64,000 nt of DNA from Dorea_D sp963559605 (GTDB lineage: Bacteria; Bacillota; Clostridia; Lachnospirales; Lachnospiraceae), in contig CAUWLL010000003.1 of NCBI GenBank assembly GCA_963559605.1, positions 35,035-99,034 on the forward strand, written 5' to 3'. The notes under the pieces were generated by a model, which was not told the DNA's origin, did no database searches, and saw only the letters and a program-made list of their open reading frames with translations. Position 1 is the first letter of the stretch. Every line of letters starts with the position of its first letter. The position numbers and the translations under genes were made by a program. This document shows, piece after piece, positions 8,453 through 17,282 of this stretch.

Positions 8453-9241
8453 CTATCGGATATACCCCTCATTGTATGCTTTGATCTTATTAAATGCATA
8501 CAACTCTGTAAAGGTTGCCATATAATATGGATTCACATAAAAGATTCCAACCAGACCGCAAGTAATACCGCTTAACAGCAGCCAGCCGAAAAACGACAAA
8601 GACAGAACAAATGCGTCCCACTTTTGTCCGTCCATCATTCGTTTACTCAGAGCAAATACTTCCCGCCTGTCCATAGTCGGATTCTCTGCCAGAATATACG
8701 GAACCATCAAATATTCATAGCCCTTGATGATTCCCGGAACGATCAATAGCAACGACCATAAAAACACAAATAAGTTCCGAAAGAACATGGTTTTCATGAT
8801 ATTGCCGTATCGGCCTTTCTTAAACCCGTCAAACACTACGCCCACCGACGGCGTACTGCTCCGGTTTTGAATAAAAAACATCTTGCCTCCAACTTCAATC
8901 ACATTAAACACCAATATTCCCAGAAGGATCATAAGCGCAAATACAATCAAGAAAATAACAATAAAAACCGTCATAAAAATGGTCTGCGCAGTATCATTTT
9001 CAAAATGACTTTCACTATAATGATCATTTCTGTAAAATCCATTGTTATAACTACCGTAATAAGAATTGTCGTCATAGCGCATCTCGTAAGAATATCTGAC
9101 ACCCGTATTTGCCGGCCCTCCCAAATTGCCGTTTCCAAGTAATGCAAGGACAAACGCCGCTGCCACACACACCCAATAATTTTTCTTAAAAAGCTTTTTC
9201 GCATTTGCTTTTAACATTGCTCTTGTCCATCTCTCGTTCAT
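8453..9241 (-). CDS. DUF975 family integral membrane protein
   Basis: A 262-residue membrane protein of DUF975, recognised by the opening RAMLKANAKKLFKKNYW and four to five hydrophobic segments, with a Tyr/Asn-rich extracellular stretch (about residues 50-85). Function unknown. The start is placed at ATG 9241, six bases after AGGAGG; the earlier TTG at 9247 abuts that site and cannot be used. The ribosome site overlaps the stop of the ABC-F gene, so they are coupled. Confidence 0.78.
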   Translation of the reverse strand: MNERWTRAMLKANAKKLFKKNYWVCVAAAFVLALLGNGNLGGPANTGVRYSYEMRYDDNSYYGSYNNGFYRNDHYSESHFENDTAQTIFMTVFIVIFLIVFALMILLGILVFNVIEVGGKMFFIQNRSSTPSVGVVFDGFKKGRYGNIMKTMFFRNLFVFLWSLLLIVPGIIKGYEYLMVPYILAENPTMDRREVFALSKRMMDGQKWDAFVLSLSFFGWLLLSGITCGLVGIFYVNPYYMATFTELYAFNKIKAYNEGYIR

Positions 9242-9251
9242 ACTCAACCTC

Positions 9252-11090
9252 CTACATTTTTGCGCTTTCTATCTGTTCCTTCAAATCGTTTAAATACACC
9301 CACCGCTCCATCTTCTCTTCCAGTTGCCGCTCTGTCGTTTCTTTTGCTTCCATCAGTTCATTTAATTTCGCTGAATTAGAAGCATTTTTCATGATCTCTC
9401 CGTCTAAACGCTCTATCTCACTTTCCAGTGCGGCAATATCATCGTCAATCGTTTCAAATTCTTTTTGCTCTTTAAATGTAAATTTAAGCTTTTTTTCTCT
9501 CTGCTTCCAGGTATCTTTAGAAGAAACCGATTCCCCGGGTACCTGCTTTTCTTTTATTTTTTCTCTTTCAGAAAATTGACCTGTTTCTTCCGATGGCTTT
9601 TCTATTTCTTTCCGGATCAGATAATCCGAATATCCCCCTTCAAACTGTCGGACTTCGCCATCTCCTTCAAAAGAAAAGATACGGTTCACCGTACGGTCCA
9701 GAAAATATCTATCGTGGGATACAATGATAATGATTCCGTCAAAACTGTCCAGATAATCTTCCAGTATAGTAAGTGTCTGAATATCCAGATCGTTGGTCGG
9801 CTCATCTAAAATCAACACATTCGGCGCGCCCATAAGAATACGAAGAAGATACAGTCTCCGCCTTTCTCCTCCGGATAATTTTTCAATCTTCGACCACTGA
9901 AGCGCTCCGTCAAACAAAAACTTCTCCAGCATCTGGGATGCTGTAATCCGGCTTCCGTCCGCAGTCTGGATATATTCTCCCATCTCTTTTATATAGTCAA
10001 TGACTTTCATGGATGCATCCATATATTCATTTTCTTGTGAAAAGTATCCCATGCGGATCGTTTGTCCGATTTCTACTGTTCCGGTATCCGGTTTTACAAT
10101 TCCGTTTATTATTCTGAGAAGGGTTGTCTTACCGCATCCGTTCGGACCGATCATTCCGACACGGTCATTTTTCAAAAAGATATAATTATAATCTTTTATC
10201 AGGAGCTTATCTCCGTAAGACTTGGAAATATTTTCAAGTTCTATGGTCTTATTCCCCATGCGCGATGCCGTGGATTCCAGAACAACTCTCTTTTCTTCCT
10301 GTATGTCTTTCATCTCCTGCATTGCCTTAATACGGTCAATATGCGCCTTTTGTTTCGTGCTTCTGGCTCTTGCACCCCTTCTCAGCCACTCAAGCTCTGT
10401 GCGAAGCAGACTCTTTCTTTTGCGTTCCGTCGCAAGCGCCATATTCTGCCGCTCTTCTTTTAACTCTACAAACTTCCCATAATTGCCCGGATAGCTGTAG
10501 AGTTTCCCCTGATCTACTTCTACGATCCGATTCACCACACGATCTAAGAAATACCGGTCATGAGTGACCATAAGAAGCGCTCCCCGAAACCGGATCAGAT
10601 ACTCCTCCAGCCACTCTGACATAGCATTATCCAAATGATTTGTAGGCTCGTCCAGCACGAGAATATCTGCCGGTGTAAGAAGCGCATTGACGAGTGCGAT
10701 CCTCTTCTTTTGTCCCCCTGACATATGCTCTGTCTTTTCATCATAATCCGTAAATCCAAGCTGGTTCAGCATAGATTTAGCCTCCGCCTCTATGGTCCAG
10801 CGGTTCAATTCGTCTACATTCCCCCGGACAGCCGCCTGAAGGACATTCACTCCTTCTTCAAACACCGGAGTCTGCGGCAGATAACAGATCTTGACCTGAT
10901 TTCCCATACTGATTTTTCCCGAATCACACGGCTCTATCCCTGCCACTACTTTTAAAAGCGTAGATTTTCCCATACCATTGATGCCGATCACACCGATTTT
11001 TTCATTTTCATTGATACTGAATCCCACACCATCCAATAATATCTTGTCTGTATAGGATTTCGTAATATTTTCCATTGTCAGCAAATTCAT
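9252..11090 (-). CDS. ABC-F family ATPase (Uup/YfmR-like)
   Basis: A 612-residue soluble protein with two ABC cassettes and no membrane domain. Walker A motifs are GINGMGKST and GPNGCGKTT, signatures SGGQKKR and SGGERRR, Walker B VLDEPTNHLD and LDEPTNDLD. A C-terminal coiled coil of about 80 residues follows the SFEGDGEVRQFEGGYSDYL linker, the Uup/YfmR arrangement. Such proteins act on the ribosomal E site or on replication intermediates rather than in transport. It is not one of the antibiotic-resistance ABC-F types by eye, since the interdomain linker is short. It heads a pair with the DUF975 gene. Confidence 0.9.
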   Translation of the reverse strand: MNLLTMENITKSYTDKILLDGVGFSINENEKIGVIGINGMGKSTLLKVVAGIEPCDSGKISMGNQVKICYLPQTPVFEEGVNVLQAAVRGNVDELNRWTIEAEAKSMLNQLGFTDYDEKTEHMSGGQKKRIALVNALLTPADILVLDEPTNHLDNAMSEWLEEYLIRFRGALLMVTHDRYFLDRVVNRIVEVDQGKLYSYPGNYGKFVELKEERQNMALATERKRKSLLRTELEWLRRGARARSTKQKAHIDRIKAMQEMKDIQEEKRVVLESTASRMGNKTIELENISKSYGDKLLIKDYNYIFLKNDRVGMIGPNGCGKTTLLRIINGIVKPDTGTVEIGQTIRMGYFSQENEYMDASMKVIDYIKEMGEYIQTADGSRITASQMLEKFLFDGALQWSKIEKLSGGERRRLYLLRILMGAPNVLILDEPTNDLDIQTLTILEDYLDSFDGIIIIVSHDRYFLDRTVNRIFSFEGDGEVRQFEGGYSDYLIRKEIEKPSEETGQFSEREKIKEKQVPGESVSSKDTWKQREKKLKFTFKEQKEFETIDDDIAALESEIERLDGEIMKNASNSAKLNELMEAKETTERQLEEKMERWVYLNDLKEQIESAKM

Positions 11091-11119
11091 ACTTCAAGTC
11101 CTTTTATATAATCTTCCTT

Positions 11120-12742
11120 TTATTCACACTCACATATCTTTTTTCTGAGAGGAAGCGCTGCTCTGGGCAAAACAGAGAACCCATCCGTTCCCAACTCCAA
11201 AAGCTTCTGCGTAAAACTCAGATCTTCTGCCAGCTCCCCACAGACAGTCGCCCGTTTCCCCTCTGCATGCGCACTTTCAACCGCCATTTGGATCATGGCA
11301 AGCACCGCCGGATGCCTCTGGTCATAGAGAGGCTCTATGCTCCGGTTCTGCCGGTCCACTGCCAGCGTATACTGTGTCAGATCGTTCATCCCTATACTAA
11401 AGAAATCCACTTCCTTCGCAAGCTCACGACTGATCATCACCGCCGCAGGAGTTTCGATCATAATACCAATCTCCAGATTCTCTCGAAAGTCCCTTCCCTC
11501 TTTCTTGAGTTCCAGCTTTACCTCCTCCAAAATCACCTTGACCTGCTTTACTTCCTGTATGGAAATGATCATGGGGAATAATAATGCAACCTGCCCATAG
11601 GCAGAGGCGCGGTAAATTGCCCGAAGCTGCGTTTTAAACAGCTCTCTTCTTGTCAGGCAGATACGAATGGCACGATACCCAAGCGCCGGATTGTCTTCCC
11701 TGCCCAGCCCCAAATAACCCACCTGCTTATCTGCTCCAATGTCAAAAGTACGGATAACAACCTTTTTACCGCCCATGATTTCCGCTGCTTGTCTATATAC
11801 ACAAAATTGCTCTTCTTCCGTCGGGAACGTATCCCTCCCCAGATACAGAAATTCACTTCGAAAAAGTCCGATTCCCTGAGCGCCGTTCTCCAGAGCATCC
11901 TCCACATCCGAAAGACTCCCTGCATTTGCAAATATACCGACCCTTCTTCCGCCTTTTGTTAAAGCTTCTTTTTTCCTGATCGGCTCCTGCAAAAGTCTTT
12001 TCTCAGACTCTTCCCTTTGCTTTTTCTGCAGCATTTCCATCGTACCTATATCCGGTTCAATATAGAGCATGCCCTCTTGCGCATCTACCGTTGCAAATTT
12101 TCCGCTATATTCTGTTTTCAGTCCTTCTCCAATCCCGACAATTGTCGGGAGATTCATCGTTTTTGCAAGTATTGCTGTGTGAGAGTACTTAGAGCCTTCC
12201 ATAAGGATTAGTGAAAGGATATTGCTCTTATCAAGCCGGAGGAGCTCGCTCGGAGACAGATCCTTTGCCGCAAGGATCACAGGTTCCTCTGGCCTTACAA
12301 CGTGCTCCTCTTTATCCGAAAGGATACAAAGCAAGCGTTTGGATACGTCTTTTATATCTGCCGTACGTTCTCGTATATAAGGGTCATCCATCGCCGCAAA
12401 TCTGTCTGCCAGATGTTCTGCCGTTACTTTTACCGCGTATTCCGCACTCGCTTCCTGCGTCTCAATGATATTGATCACAGACTTTGTATACTCCGGATCT
12501 TCCAATATCATCCGATGAACGTCAAAAATTCCGGCGTCTGTCTTTCCCACACACTCTATTGTCTGATAAAAAAGACTCTGTAACTGTGCCGCCGCTTTTA
12601 TTTTTGCTCTTTCAAACCGCTCCATCTCTTTTGCGGCATCATCTACAGAAGTTCTTGTAATCCGAATTTCATTACTTTTATAAAAGAAAATCTTTCCGGC
12701 CGCAATTCCTCCAAATACGCTTTTCCCTGACAATATGATCAT
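11120..12742 (-). CDS. ptsI: PTS Enzyme I paralogue 2
   Basis: About 540 residues with the full Enzyme I layout: HPr-binding N-terminal domain, phospho-acceptor loop YSHTAI with H188, and a PEP-binding TIM barrel with MIETPAAVM and the C-terminal cysteine in VCGELAED. It starts phosphotransfer from PEP to HPr. ATG 12742 is preferred over 12751, because AGAGG lies nine bases before it and the protein then aligns residue-for-residue with its neighbour (MIILSGK / MITLTGR). The conserved FSIGTNDL reads FSIGMNDL here. It lies 29 bases after the first ptsI copy, with no HPr gene nearby. Confidence 0.88.
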   Translation of the reverse strand: MIILSGKSVFGGIAAGKIFFYKSNEIRITRTSVDDAAKEMERFERAKIKAAAQLQSLFYQTIECVGKTDAGIFDVHRMILEDPEYTKSVINIIETQEASAEYAVKVTAEHLADRFAAMDDPYIRERTADIKDVSKRLLCILSDKEEHVVRPEEPVILAAKDLSPSELLRLDKSNILSLILMEGSKYSHTAILAKTMNLPTIVGIGEGLKTEYSGKFATVDAQEGMLYIEPDIGTMEMLQKKQREESEKRLLQEPIRKKEALTKGGRRVGIFANAGSLSDVEDALENGAQGIGLFRSEFLYLGRDTFPTEEEQFCVYRQAAEIMGGKKVVIRTFDIGADKQVGYLGLGREDNPALGYRAIRICLTRRELFKTQLRAIYRASAYGQVALLFPMIISIQEVKQVKVILEEVKLELKKEGRDFRENLEIGIMIETPAAVMISRELAKEVDFFSIGMNDLTQYTLAVDRQNRSIEPLYDQRHPAVLAMIQMAVESAHAEGKRATVCGELAEDLSFTQKLLELGTDGFSVLPRAALPLRKKICECE

Positions 12743-12771
12743 TGTCTTCATCCTCTGTCTATTTCCTGATA

Positions 12772-14397
12772 TTAATTTATCTCACGAATCCTTTTACGAA
12801 GTCCAAGCACCTGATTGGGCGGTACAGACAGCTCATCGATCCCAATCTGTACGAAAAACTCTGTCAGTGACAGATCCGCCGCCAAATCTCCGCACACACT
12901 GATACTCTTTTCTTCTAAATGTACGTTGTTTGCCACAATACGAATCATTTTTAAAACCGCCGGATGATGAGGATTGAAATGGCTTTCTATTTTGGCATTG
13001 CTGCGATCCATTCCAAGTGTCAGCTGTAATAAATCATTCGTACCAATGCTGAAGAAATCTGCCTCTCTTGCCAGTTCTCCGCTGATCATAACCGAAGCAG
13101 GTGTCTCGATCATAACACCGACCTGCATATTTTTATTATACGGCGTCTTTTCCATACTCAATTCTTTCTTTGCACGTTCCAGGAGAATTTTTGCCATCTT
13201 CACTTCCTCTACAGAAGTGACAAACGGGAACATGATCGCCACATTTCCATATGCTGAAGCCCGCAGGATCGCACGAAGCTGTGTACGGAACATCTCCTCT
13301 TTTTCCAGAGAAATACGGATGCCGCGATAACCTATGACAGGATTCTTTTCATCTTCTATTTCAAAGCACTCTGCCATCTTATCGCCGCCAAGATCTGCCG
13401 TACGAATGACAACCCTCTTCATTCCCATGGACTCCGCAGCCAGCTTATACACCTGAAACTGCTGTTCTTCCGTAGGCAGTTTTCCGCCGTTTTCTATATA
13501 CAAAAACTCACTTCGGAAAAGCCCGATACCACCCGCATCGCTTCGGATAACATTCTCAATATCCTCTCGTTTTGCAATATTTGCACAGATGTCTATTTTC
13601 TGACCACTCTGAGTAATATTTTCTTTTCCTTTCAAACGCTCAAGATTTTTCGTCTTTTCATGGTTTGCGTCCTGCTTTTGTCTCATCCGCGTAAGTGTCG
13701 TATAATCCGGTTCAATATAAACCTTTCCCTCAAAACCGTCTACGATAATGGTCTTACCCTCATACTCGTCTTTCAGAACTTCTCCCAAACCAATCACCGA
13801 TGGAATCCCTCTCGTTCTCGCAATAACCGCAGTATGAGAATTGATCGTTCCGTAACGGGTCACAAATCCCAGAACCTTGGATTTTTCCAACTGAATAGCC
13901 TCACTTGGATAAATCTCTGACGCCGCCAAAATAAACGGCTCGTCCGACAGCAGTTTGTCTTTCCAGTTTCTTGACAAAATACGGATCACTCGCAGCGACA
14001 CGTCTCTTATATCCGCGTCATGTCCCTGAAAAGCCGTGTTCTCCAGCTCTGCTCCATTCTCTATGAAATATTGAGCGGTCTCCTGAATGGCATACTCAGC
14101 ATTTAATTTCTTTTCTACAATAATTCCCGTGACTTTATCCTGGAAATCAGGGTCCTCTAACATCTGCTGCTGCATTTCAAAAATAGCCGCATTTGCCTCT
14201 CCTACATCCACCACAGAATTATTGTACAACGTACCCAGCTCTAAAACAGCCTTTTCCCTTGCTTTATGAAACCGAGCCACCTCTTTTTCTACGTCTTTTA
14301 CATAAATCTGTTTGATCTCTTTTACATCTCTCTTAAAAAAAGATAACTTACCAATGGCAATTCCTTCCGAAATTTTTCTTCCTGTCAATGTAATCAT
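12772..14397 (-). CDS. ptsI: PTS Enzyme I paralogue 1
   Basis: A 541-residue phosphoenolpyruvate-protein phosphotransferase. The phospho-histidine loop is NSHTAV with H188; the barrel shows GLFRSEFLY, FSIGTNDL and the cysteine in VCGDLAAD. The TQYTLAVDR element of typical Enzyme I is LQLTLGMDR here. Together with the next gene it forms a tandem pair of clearly diverged copies. AGAGGA precedes the ATG. A TATAAT at 14447-14452 is upstream but I could not pair it with a -35 at standard spacing. Confidence 0.9.
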   Translation of the reverse strand: MITLTGRKISEGIAIGKLSFFKRDVKEIKQIYVKDVEKEVARFHKAREKAVLELGTLYNNSVVDVGEANAAIFEMQQQMLEDPDFQDKVTGIIVEKKLNAEYAIQETAQYFIENGAELENTAFQGHDADIRDVSLRVIRILSRNWKDKLLSDEPFILAASEIYPSEAIQLEKSKVLGFVTRYGTINSHTAVIARTRGIPSVIGLGEVLKDEYEGKTIIVDGFEGKVYIEPDYTTLTRMRQKQDANHEKTKNLERLKGKENITQSGQKIDICANIAKREDIENVIRSDAGGIGLFRSEFLYIENGGKLPTEEQQFQVYKLAAESMGMKRVVIRTADLGGDKMAECFEIEDEKNPVIGYRGIRISLEKEEMFRTQLRAILRASAYGNVAIMFPFVTSVEEVKMAKILLERAKKELSMEKTPYNKNMQVGVMIETPASVMISGELAREADFFSIGTNDLLQLTLGMDRSNAKIESHFNPHHPAVLKMIRIVANNVHLEEKSISVCGDLAADLSLTEFFVQIGIDELSVPPNQVLGLRKRIREIN

Positions 14398-14573
14398 ATA
14401 CGTATCCTCTGTTATCTATTATCTATTACTTATTACTACCCATATAATTATACTTTACACGTTCTCCCCCCATTCGTCAAGCAATTGGCTTGCCCTCAAA
14501 ATTCTATCTAAATTCTACGAGAAAAACCTTTGGATTCATTGACTTTTTGACCCAGATATGCTAGTGTAAAATA

Positions 14574-14600
14574 GTATCGTTTTCCTCAATAAAATGATAC
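14574..14600 (+). promoter_or_regulatory. Hairpin in the 5' leader of the cold-shock gene
   Basis: GTATCGTTTT and AAAATGATAC (14591-14600) pair over ten positions with one G-U, around CCTCAAT. It lies 41-67 bases before the cold-shock ATG, within the expected long leader. Such leaders commonly control cold-shock mRNA stability and translation; that role here is inference. Confidence 0.45.
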
Positions 14601-14640
14601 AAAATCAATTTAGTTTTTCAATTTATATGGAGGTATCATC

Positions 14641-14838
14641 ATGAAAGGTACAGTAAAATGGTTTAACAACCAAAAAGGTTACGGATTCATCTCCGACGAG
14701 TCAGGAAATGACGTATTCGTACACTATTCAGGACTGAACATGGAAGGCTTCAAGTCTTTAGAAGAGGGTCAGGAAGTAGAATACGATGTAACTGAAGGCG
14801 CTAAGGGACCTCAGGCAGTAAACGTAACAAAACTTTAA
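14641..14838 (+). CDS. cspA: Cold-shock protein (CspA family)
   Basis: A 65-residue single cold-shock domain, the normal length. RNP1 is KGYGFI and RNP2 is DVFVHY. It binds single-stranded RNA and DNA and melts RNA structure in the cold. RBS GGAGGT precedes the ATG. It is monocistronic between the ptsI pair and a convergent minus-strand unit, with a structured leader and a terminator at 14935-14963. Confidence 0.95.
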   Translation: MKGTVKWFNNQKGYGFISDESGNDVFVHYSGLNMEGFKSLEEGQEVEYDVTEGAKGPQAVNVTKL

Positions 14839-14934
14839 TCAGAGCTTAATTATTATTTAGATGTACCTTTTATTTATATAAAACGACTAGATTTAGATAT
14901 TTAAAAGCAATACAGAAAATGAAATTAAGAACGA

Positions 14935-14963
14935 AACCGGGCAGTATACACTGTCCGGTTTTT
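14935..14963. terminator. Intrinsic terminator shared by cspA and the selenoprotein operon
   Basis: AACCGGGCAG (14935-14944) pairs with CTGTCCGGTT (14951-14960), one G-U, loop TATACA, followed by T on the plus strand and a T-rich stretch on the minus strand. It sits between two convergent transcription units. Confidence 0.8.
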
Positions 14964-14971
14964 CATACGCT

Positions 14972-15343
14972 CTATTCCGCATCTTCCAACGCAAATCCCA
15001 TATCCGGGTGTTCTAATATCCACTCCCGTTCCGCTTTCTTGTCTTTAATGATCTCGATCCCTTCCACCTCAAAGCAGCTGATCCAGGGATAATCCATATA
15101 GTTTACCGCAATTTCATCGGATATACAGATTCCTTCTTTCGGATAATACACATTCCCCATCTCACTTTGCGCCGTCCGATAACCTTTTTCTTCCATCACT
15201 TCTGCGCCCTCGTCTGTAAAACTTACAGACATCTCCTTATACGGAGGCGCACATCAGCTTGTAACTTCCTCAACATTCAACACAATATGTTTCCATCCGG
15301 CTCTCATCAGATATTCTTTTGCACGTTCATTCAACTTAACCAT
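14972..15343 (-). CDS. Probable selenoprotein, CC/Se-motif type, with in-frame TGA (Sec30)
   Basis: Read through one in-frame TGA (15254-15256), this gene encodes 123 residues: ATG at 15343, VKLNERAKEYLMRAGW, then EEVTS-U-CAPPYKE and an open frame to a normal stop at 14972. Without readthrough only a 29-residue peptide and an ATG at 15232 with no good ribosome site remain. The TGA is followed by TGT, giving U-C in place of a Cys-Cys pair, and by a hairpin of bacterial SECIS form. The start lies five bases after the YitT stop with AAGGTG upstream. I recall a small clostridial CC/Se motif (seleno)protein family with this layout; its function is unknown, redox being the default guess. Confidence 0.8.
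15203..15256 (-). promoter_or_regulatory. SECIS-like element directly after the in-frame TGA
   Basis: Apical hairpin GTCTGTAA (15230-15223), loop GTT, TTACAGAC (15219-15212), eight perfect pairs. An outer helix TGCGCC (15251-15246) pairs with GGCGCA (15208-15203). The loop starts with G and begins 31 bases after the TGA, within the range known for bacterial SECIS elements read by SelB. Confidence 0.72.
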
Positions 15344-15348
15344 AATCT

Positions 15349-16215
15349 CTACACCTTCGGTCTGTATCTCATATCATTCACATTATACACCGTTACAAAC
15401 GCATCCGGATCTTCGTGAACAATATAGTTCATCAGCTTTTGATACTCGCTCTTATCTACAATCGTAATGATTTCTTTACGTTTCTCCATATTGTAGGCTC
15501 CGATCGCCTCATAAAACGTTGCGCCGCTGCGCAGATTGTGAATAATAAAATCACGCAGTTCCTGTTCCTTCTTTGTGATCACACATACTCGACGCTTGAT
15601 ATTCTGTCCGAATATAAAATGATCCAGCACGATCCCGTTAAAATACGTTCCCAGAATGCTGAGCACCACAGCCTTTTTGTCATAAATCAGTACAGAAGCA
15701 ACCGCTACACACATACCGGAGATAGACATCGCCTTTCCAATTTCAATATGCAGATACTTATTCATGATCTTTGCCACAATATCCAGTCCGCCGGACGAGG
15801 CATTTCTATTAAACAAAATGCTGAGCCCGAAACTTACAACCAAAATATAGCATAGAACATCCAGCTCCACACTGTCTGTAAAGGACGTAAATGTAGGAAA
15901 CGCCCTCTCGTAGATCCCGATAAATACCGGAAGCATGATGCTGGTATATACCGTCTTCGCCCCAAATTCTTTTCCACATGTAATAAATCCGATGATCAAA
16001 AGCACCACATTTAGAATCATCGTTATAGTAGACAAGGGAAGGGGTACAAAGTGTTCAATAATAATACCGAGTCCGGAAATACTGCTGACTGTCGTCTGGC
16101 TCGGCACTAAGAAAAAATACACCGCCGCAGATATAATGGCAACCGCCACTGTCAAGATAACACCTTCTCTTAGAAGTTCTGCCGACGCCGTCTTACTGTT
16201 TTTTCTCTGTTCCAC
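15349..16215 (-). CDS. YitT family membrane protein (DUF161 + DUF2179), copy 1
   Basis: A 288-residue protein with five to six membrane segments (DUF161) and a C-terminal cytosolic DUF2179 domain of about 80 residues, ending VTVYNVNDMRYRPKV. YitT proteins are widespread in Firmicutes, and their transported or sensed substrate is not settled. The start is GTG at 16215, nine bases after AGGAGG. The selenoprotein ATG is five bases past its stop, suggesting coupled translation. A second YitT gene is at 37939-38799. Confidence 0.88.
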   Translation of the reverse strand: MEQRKNSKTASAELLREGVILTVAVAIISAAVYFFLVPSQTTVSSISGLGIIIEHFVPLPLSTITMILNVVLLIIGFITCGKEFGAKTVYTSIMLPVFIGIYERAFPTFTSFTDSVELDVLCYILVVSFGLSILFNRNASSGGLDIVAKIMNKYLHIEIGKAMSISGMCVAVASVLIYDKKAVVLSILGTYFNGIVLDHFIFGQNIKRRVCVITKKEQELRDFIIHNLRSGATFYEAIGAYNMEKRKEIITIVDKSEYQKLMNYIVHEDPDAFVTVYNVNDMRYRPKV

Positions 16216-16252
16216 AAAACATATCCTCCTGTATTTTTAGTCCGATACCCAT

Positions 16253-17278
16253 TTACTGAATAAACATGGCATCCCCAAAAGAAAAGAAACGATATTTCTC
16301 TTTCACAGCTTCCTCATACGCATTTAATACATGTTCTTTTCCTGCCAATGCCGATACCAACATCACTAACGTAGATTCCGGCAAATGAAAATTCGTGATC
16401 AGGCAATCCAGCACTTTGAACTTGTACCCCGGATAGATGAAGATTTCCGTCCATCCACTGCATGGTTTTAACCGTCCGTCTTCAGCCGCAGCCGACTCAA
16501 TGGTACGACAGCTTGTAGTACCCACACAGATCACACGGTTTCCGGTATCTTTCGCCCGATTGATCTTTTCCGCCGCTTCTTCTTCAATGCAGAAAAACTC
16601 GGAGTGCATATGATGGTCTGTAATTTCGTCCACCTTCACCGGTCGAAACGTACCAAGTCCCACATGAAGCGTTACCCTCGCAATCTCCACACCTTTTTTC
16701 TCTATCTTATCCAGAAGTTCCGGCGTAAAATGAAGCCCGGCTGTGGGCGCCGCCGCCGATCCCGTATGTTTCGCATACACCGTCTGATACCGGTTTTTAT
16801 CCTCCAGCTGGTGAGTAATATAGGGAGGCAGGGGCATTTGTCCCAACTGATCTAAAATTTCCTCAAAGATTCCCTCAAAAGAAAACTGGATCAAACGGTT
16901 TCCTTCCTCTACAATATCAAGAACCTCTCCTATTAACAATCCGTTTCCGAAACTGATCTTCGTTCCCGGCTTCGCTTTCTTCCCGGGCTTTACAAGCGTT
17001 TCCCAAACATTATTTTCTTTTCTTTTTAATAACAATATTTCTATCTTTGCATCTGTTCCAACTTTTGCGCCGATAAGCCTTGCCGGAATAACTTTTGTAT
17101 CATTGATGACCAGACAGTCCCCTGCATGCAGATATTCCACAATATCTTTAAACACATGGTGCGAAACAGCCCCGGACTCCTTGTCTAAGACAAGAAGTCT
17201 GGAGCTGGATCTGTCCTCTAAAGGATCCTGAGCGATCAATTCTTCCGGCAATTCATAATAAAAATCCTGTCGTTTCAT
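16253..17278 (-). CDS. queA: tRNA preQ1(34) S-adenosylmethionine ribosyltransferase-isomerase QueA
   Basis: A 341-residue enzyme of normal length that moves the ribosyl part of SAM onto preQ1 in the wobble position of tRNA to make epoxyqueuosine. Typical segments are FYYELPEELIAQ at the start, DRSSSRLLVLD, NDTKVIPARL, SAAAPTAGLHF, GLGTFRPV and LPESTLVML near the end. It lies four bases after the RDD gene in the pheS-to-selenoprotein unit. Other queuosine genes are not in the window. Confidence 0.96.
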   Translation of the reverse strand: MKRQDFYYELPEELIAQDPLEDRSSSRLLVLDKESGAVSHHVFKDIVEYLHAGDCLVINDTKVIPARLIGAKVGTDAKIEILLLKRKENNVWETLVKPGKKAKPGTKISFGNGLLIGEVLDIVEEGNRLIQFSFEGIFEEILDQLGQMPLPPYITHQLEDKNRYQTVYAKHTGSAAAPTAGLHFTPELLDKIEKKGVEIARVTLHVGLGTFRPVKVDEITDHHMHSEFFCIEEEAAEKINRAKDTGNRVICVGTTSCRTIESAAAEDGRLKPCSGWTEIFIYPGYKFKVLDCLITNFHLPESTLVMLVSALAGKEHVLNAYEEAVKEKYRFFSFGDAMFIQ

Positions 17279-17282
17279 AGAC

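Noticed and set aside
14447..14480. A ptsI promoter of TTGACG with TATAAT
   Set aside because: The spacing is 22 bases, outside the normal range; I left it uncalled.
14972..15232. An 86-residue protein starting at ATG 15232
   Set aside because: No ribosome site, and the ATG lies inside the SECIS-like stem; the longer selenoprotein reading explains the region better.
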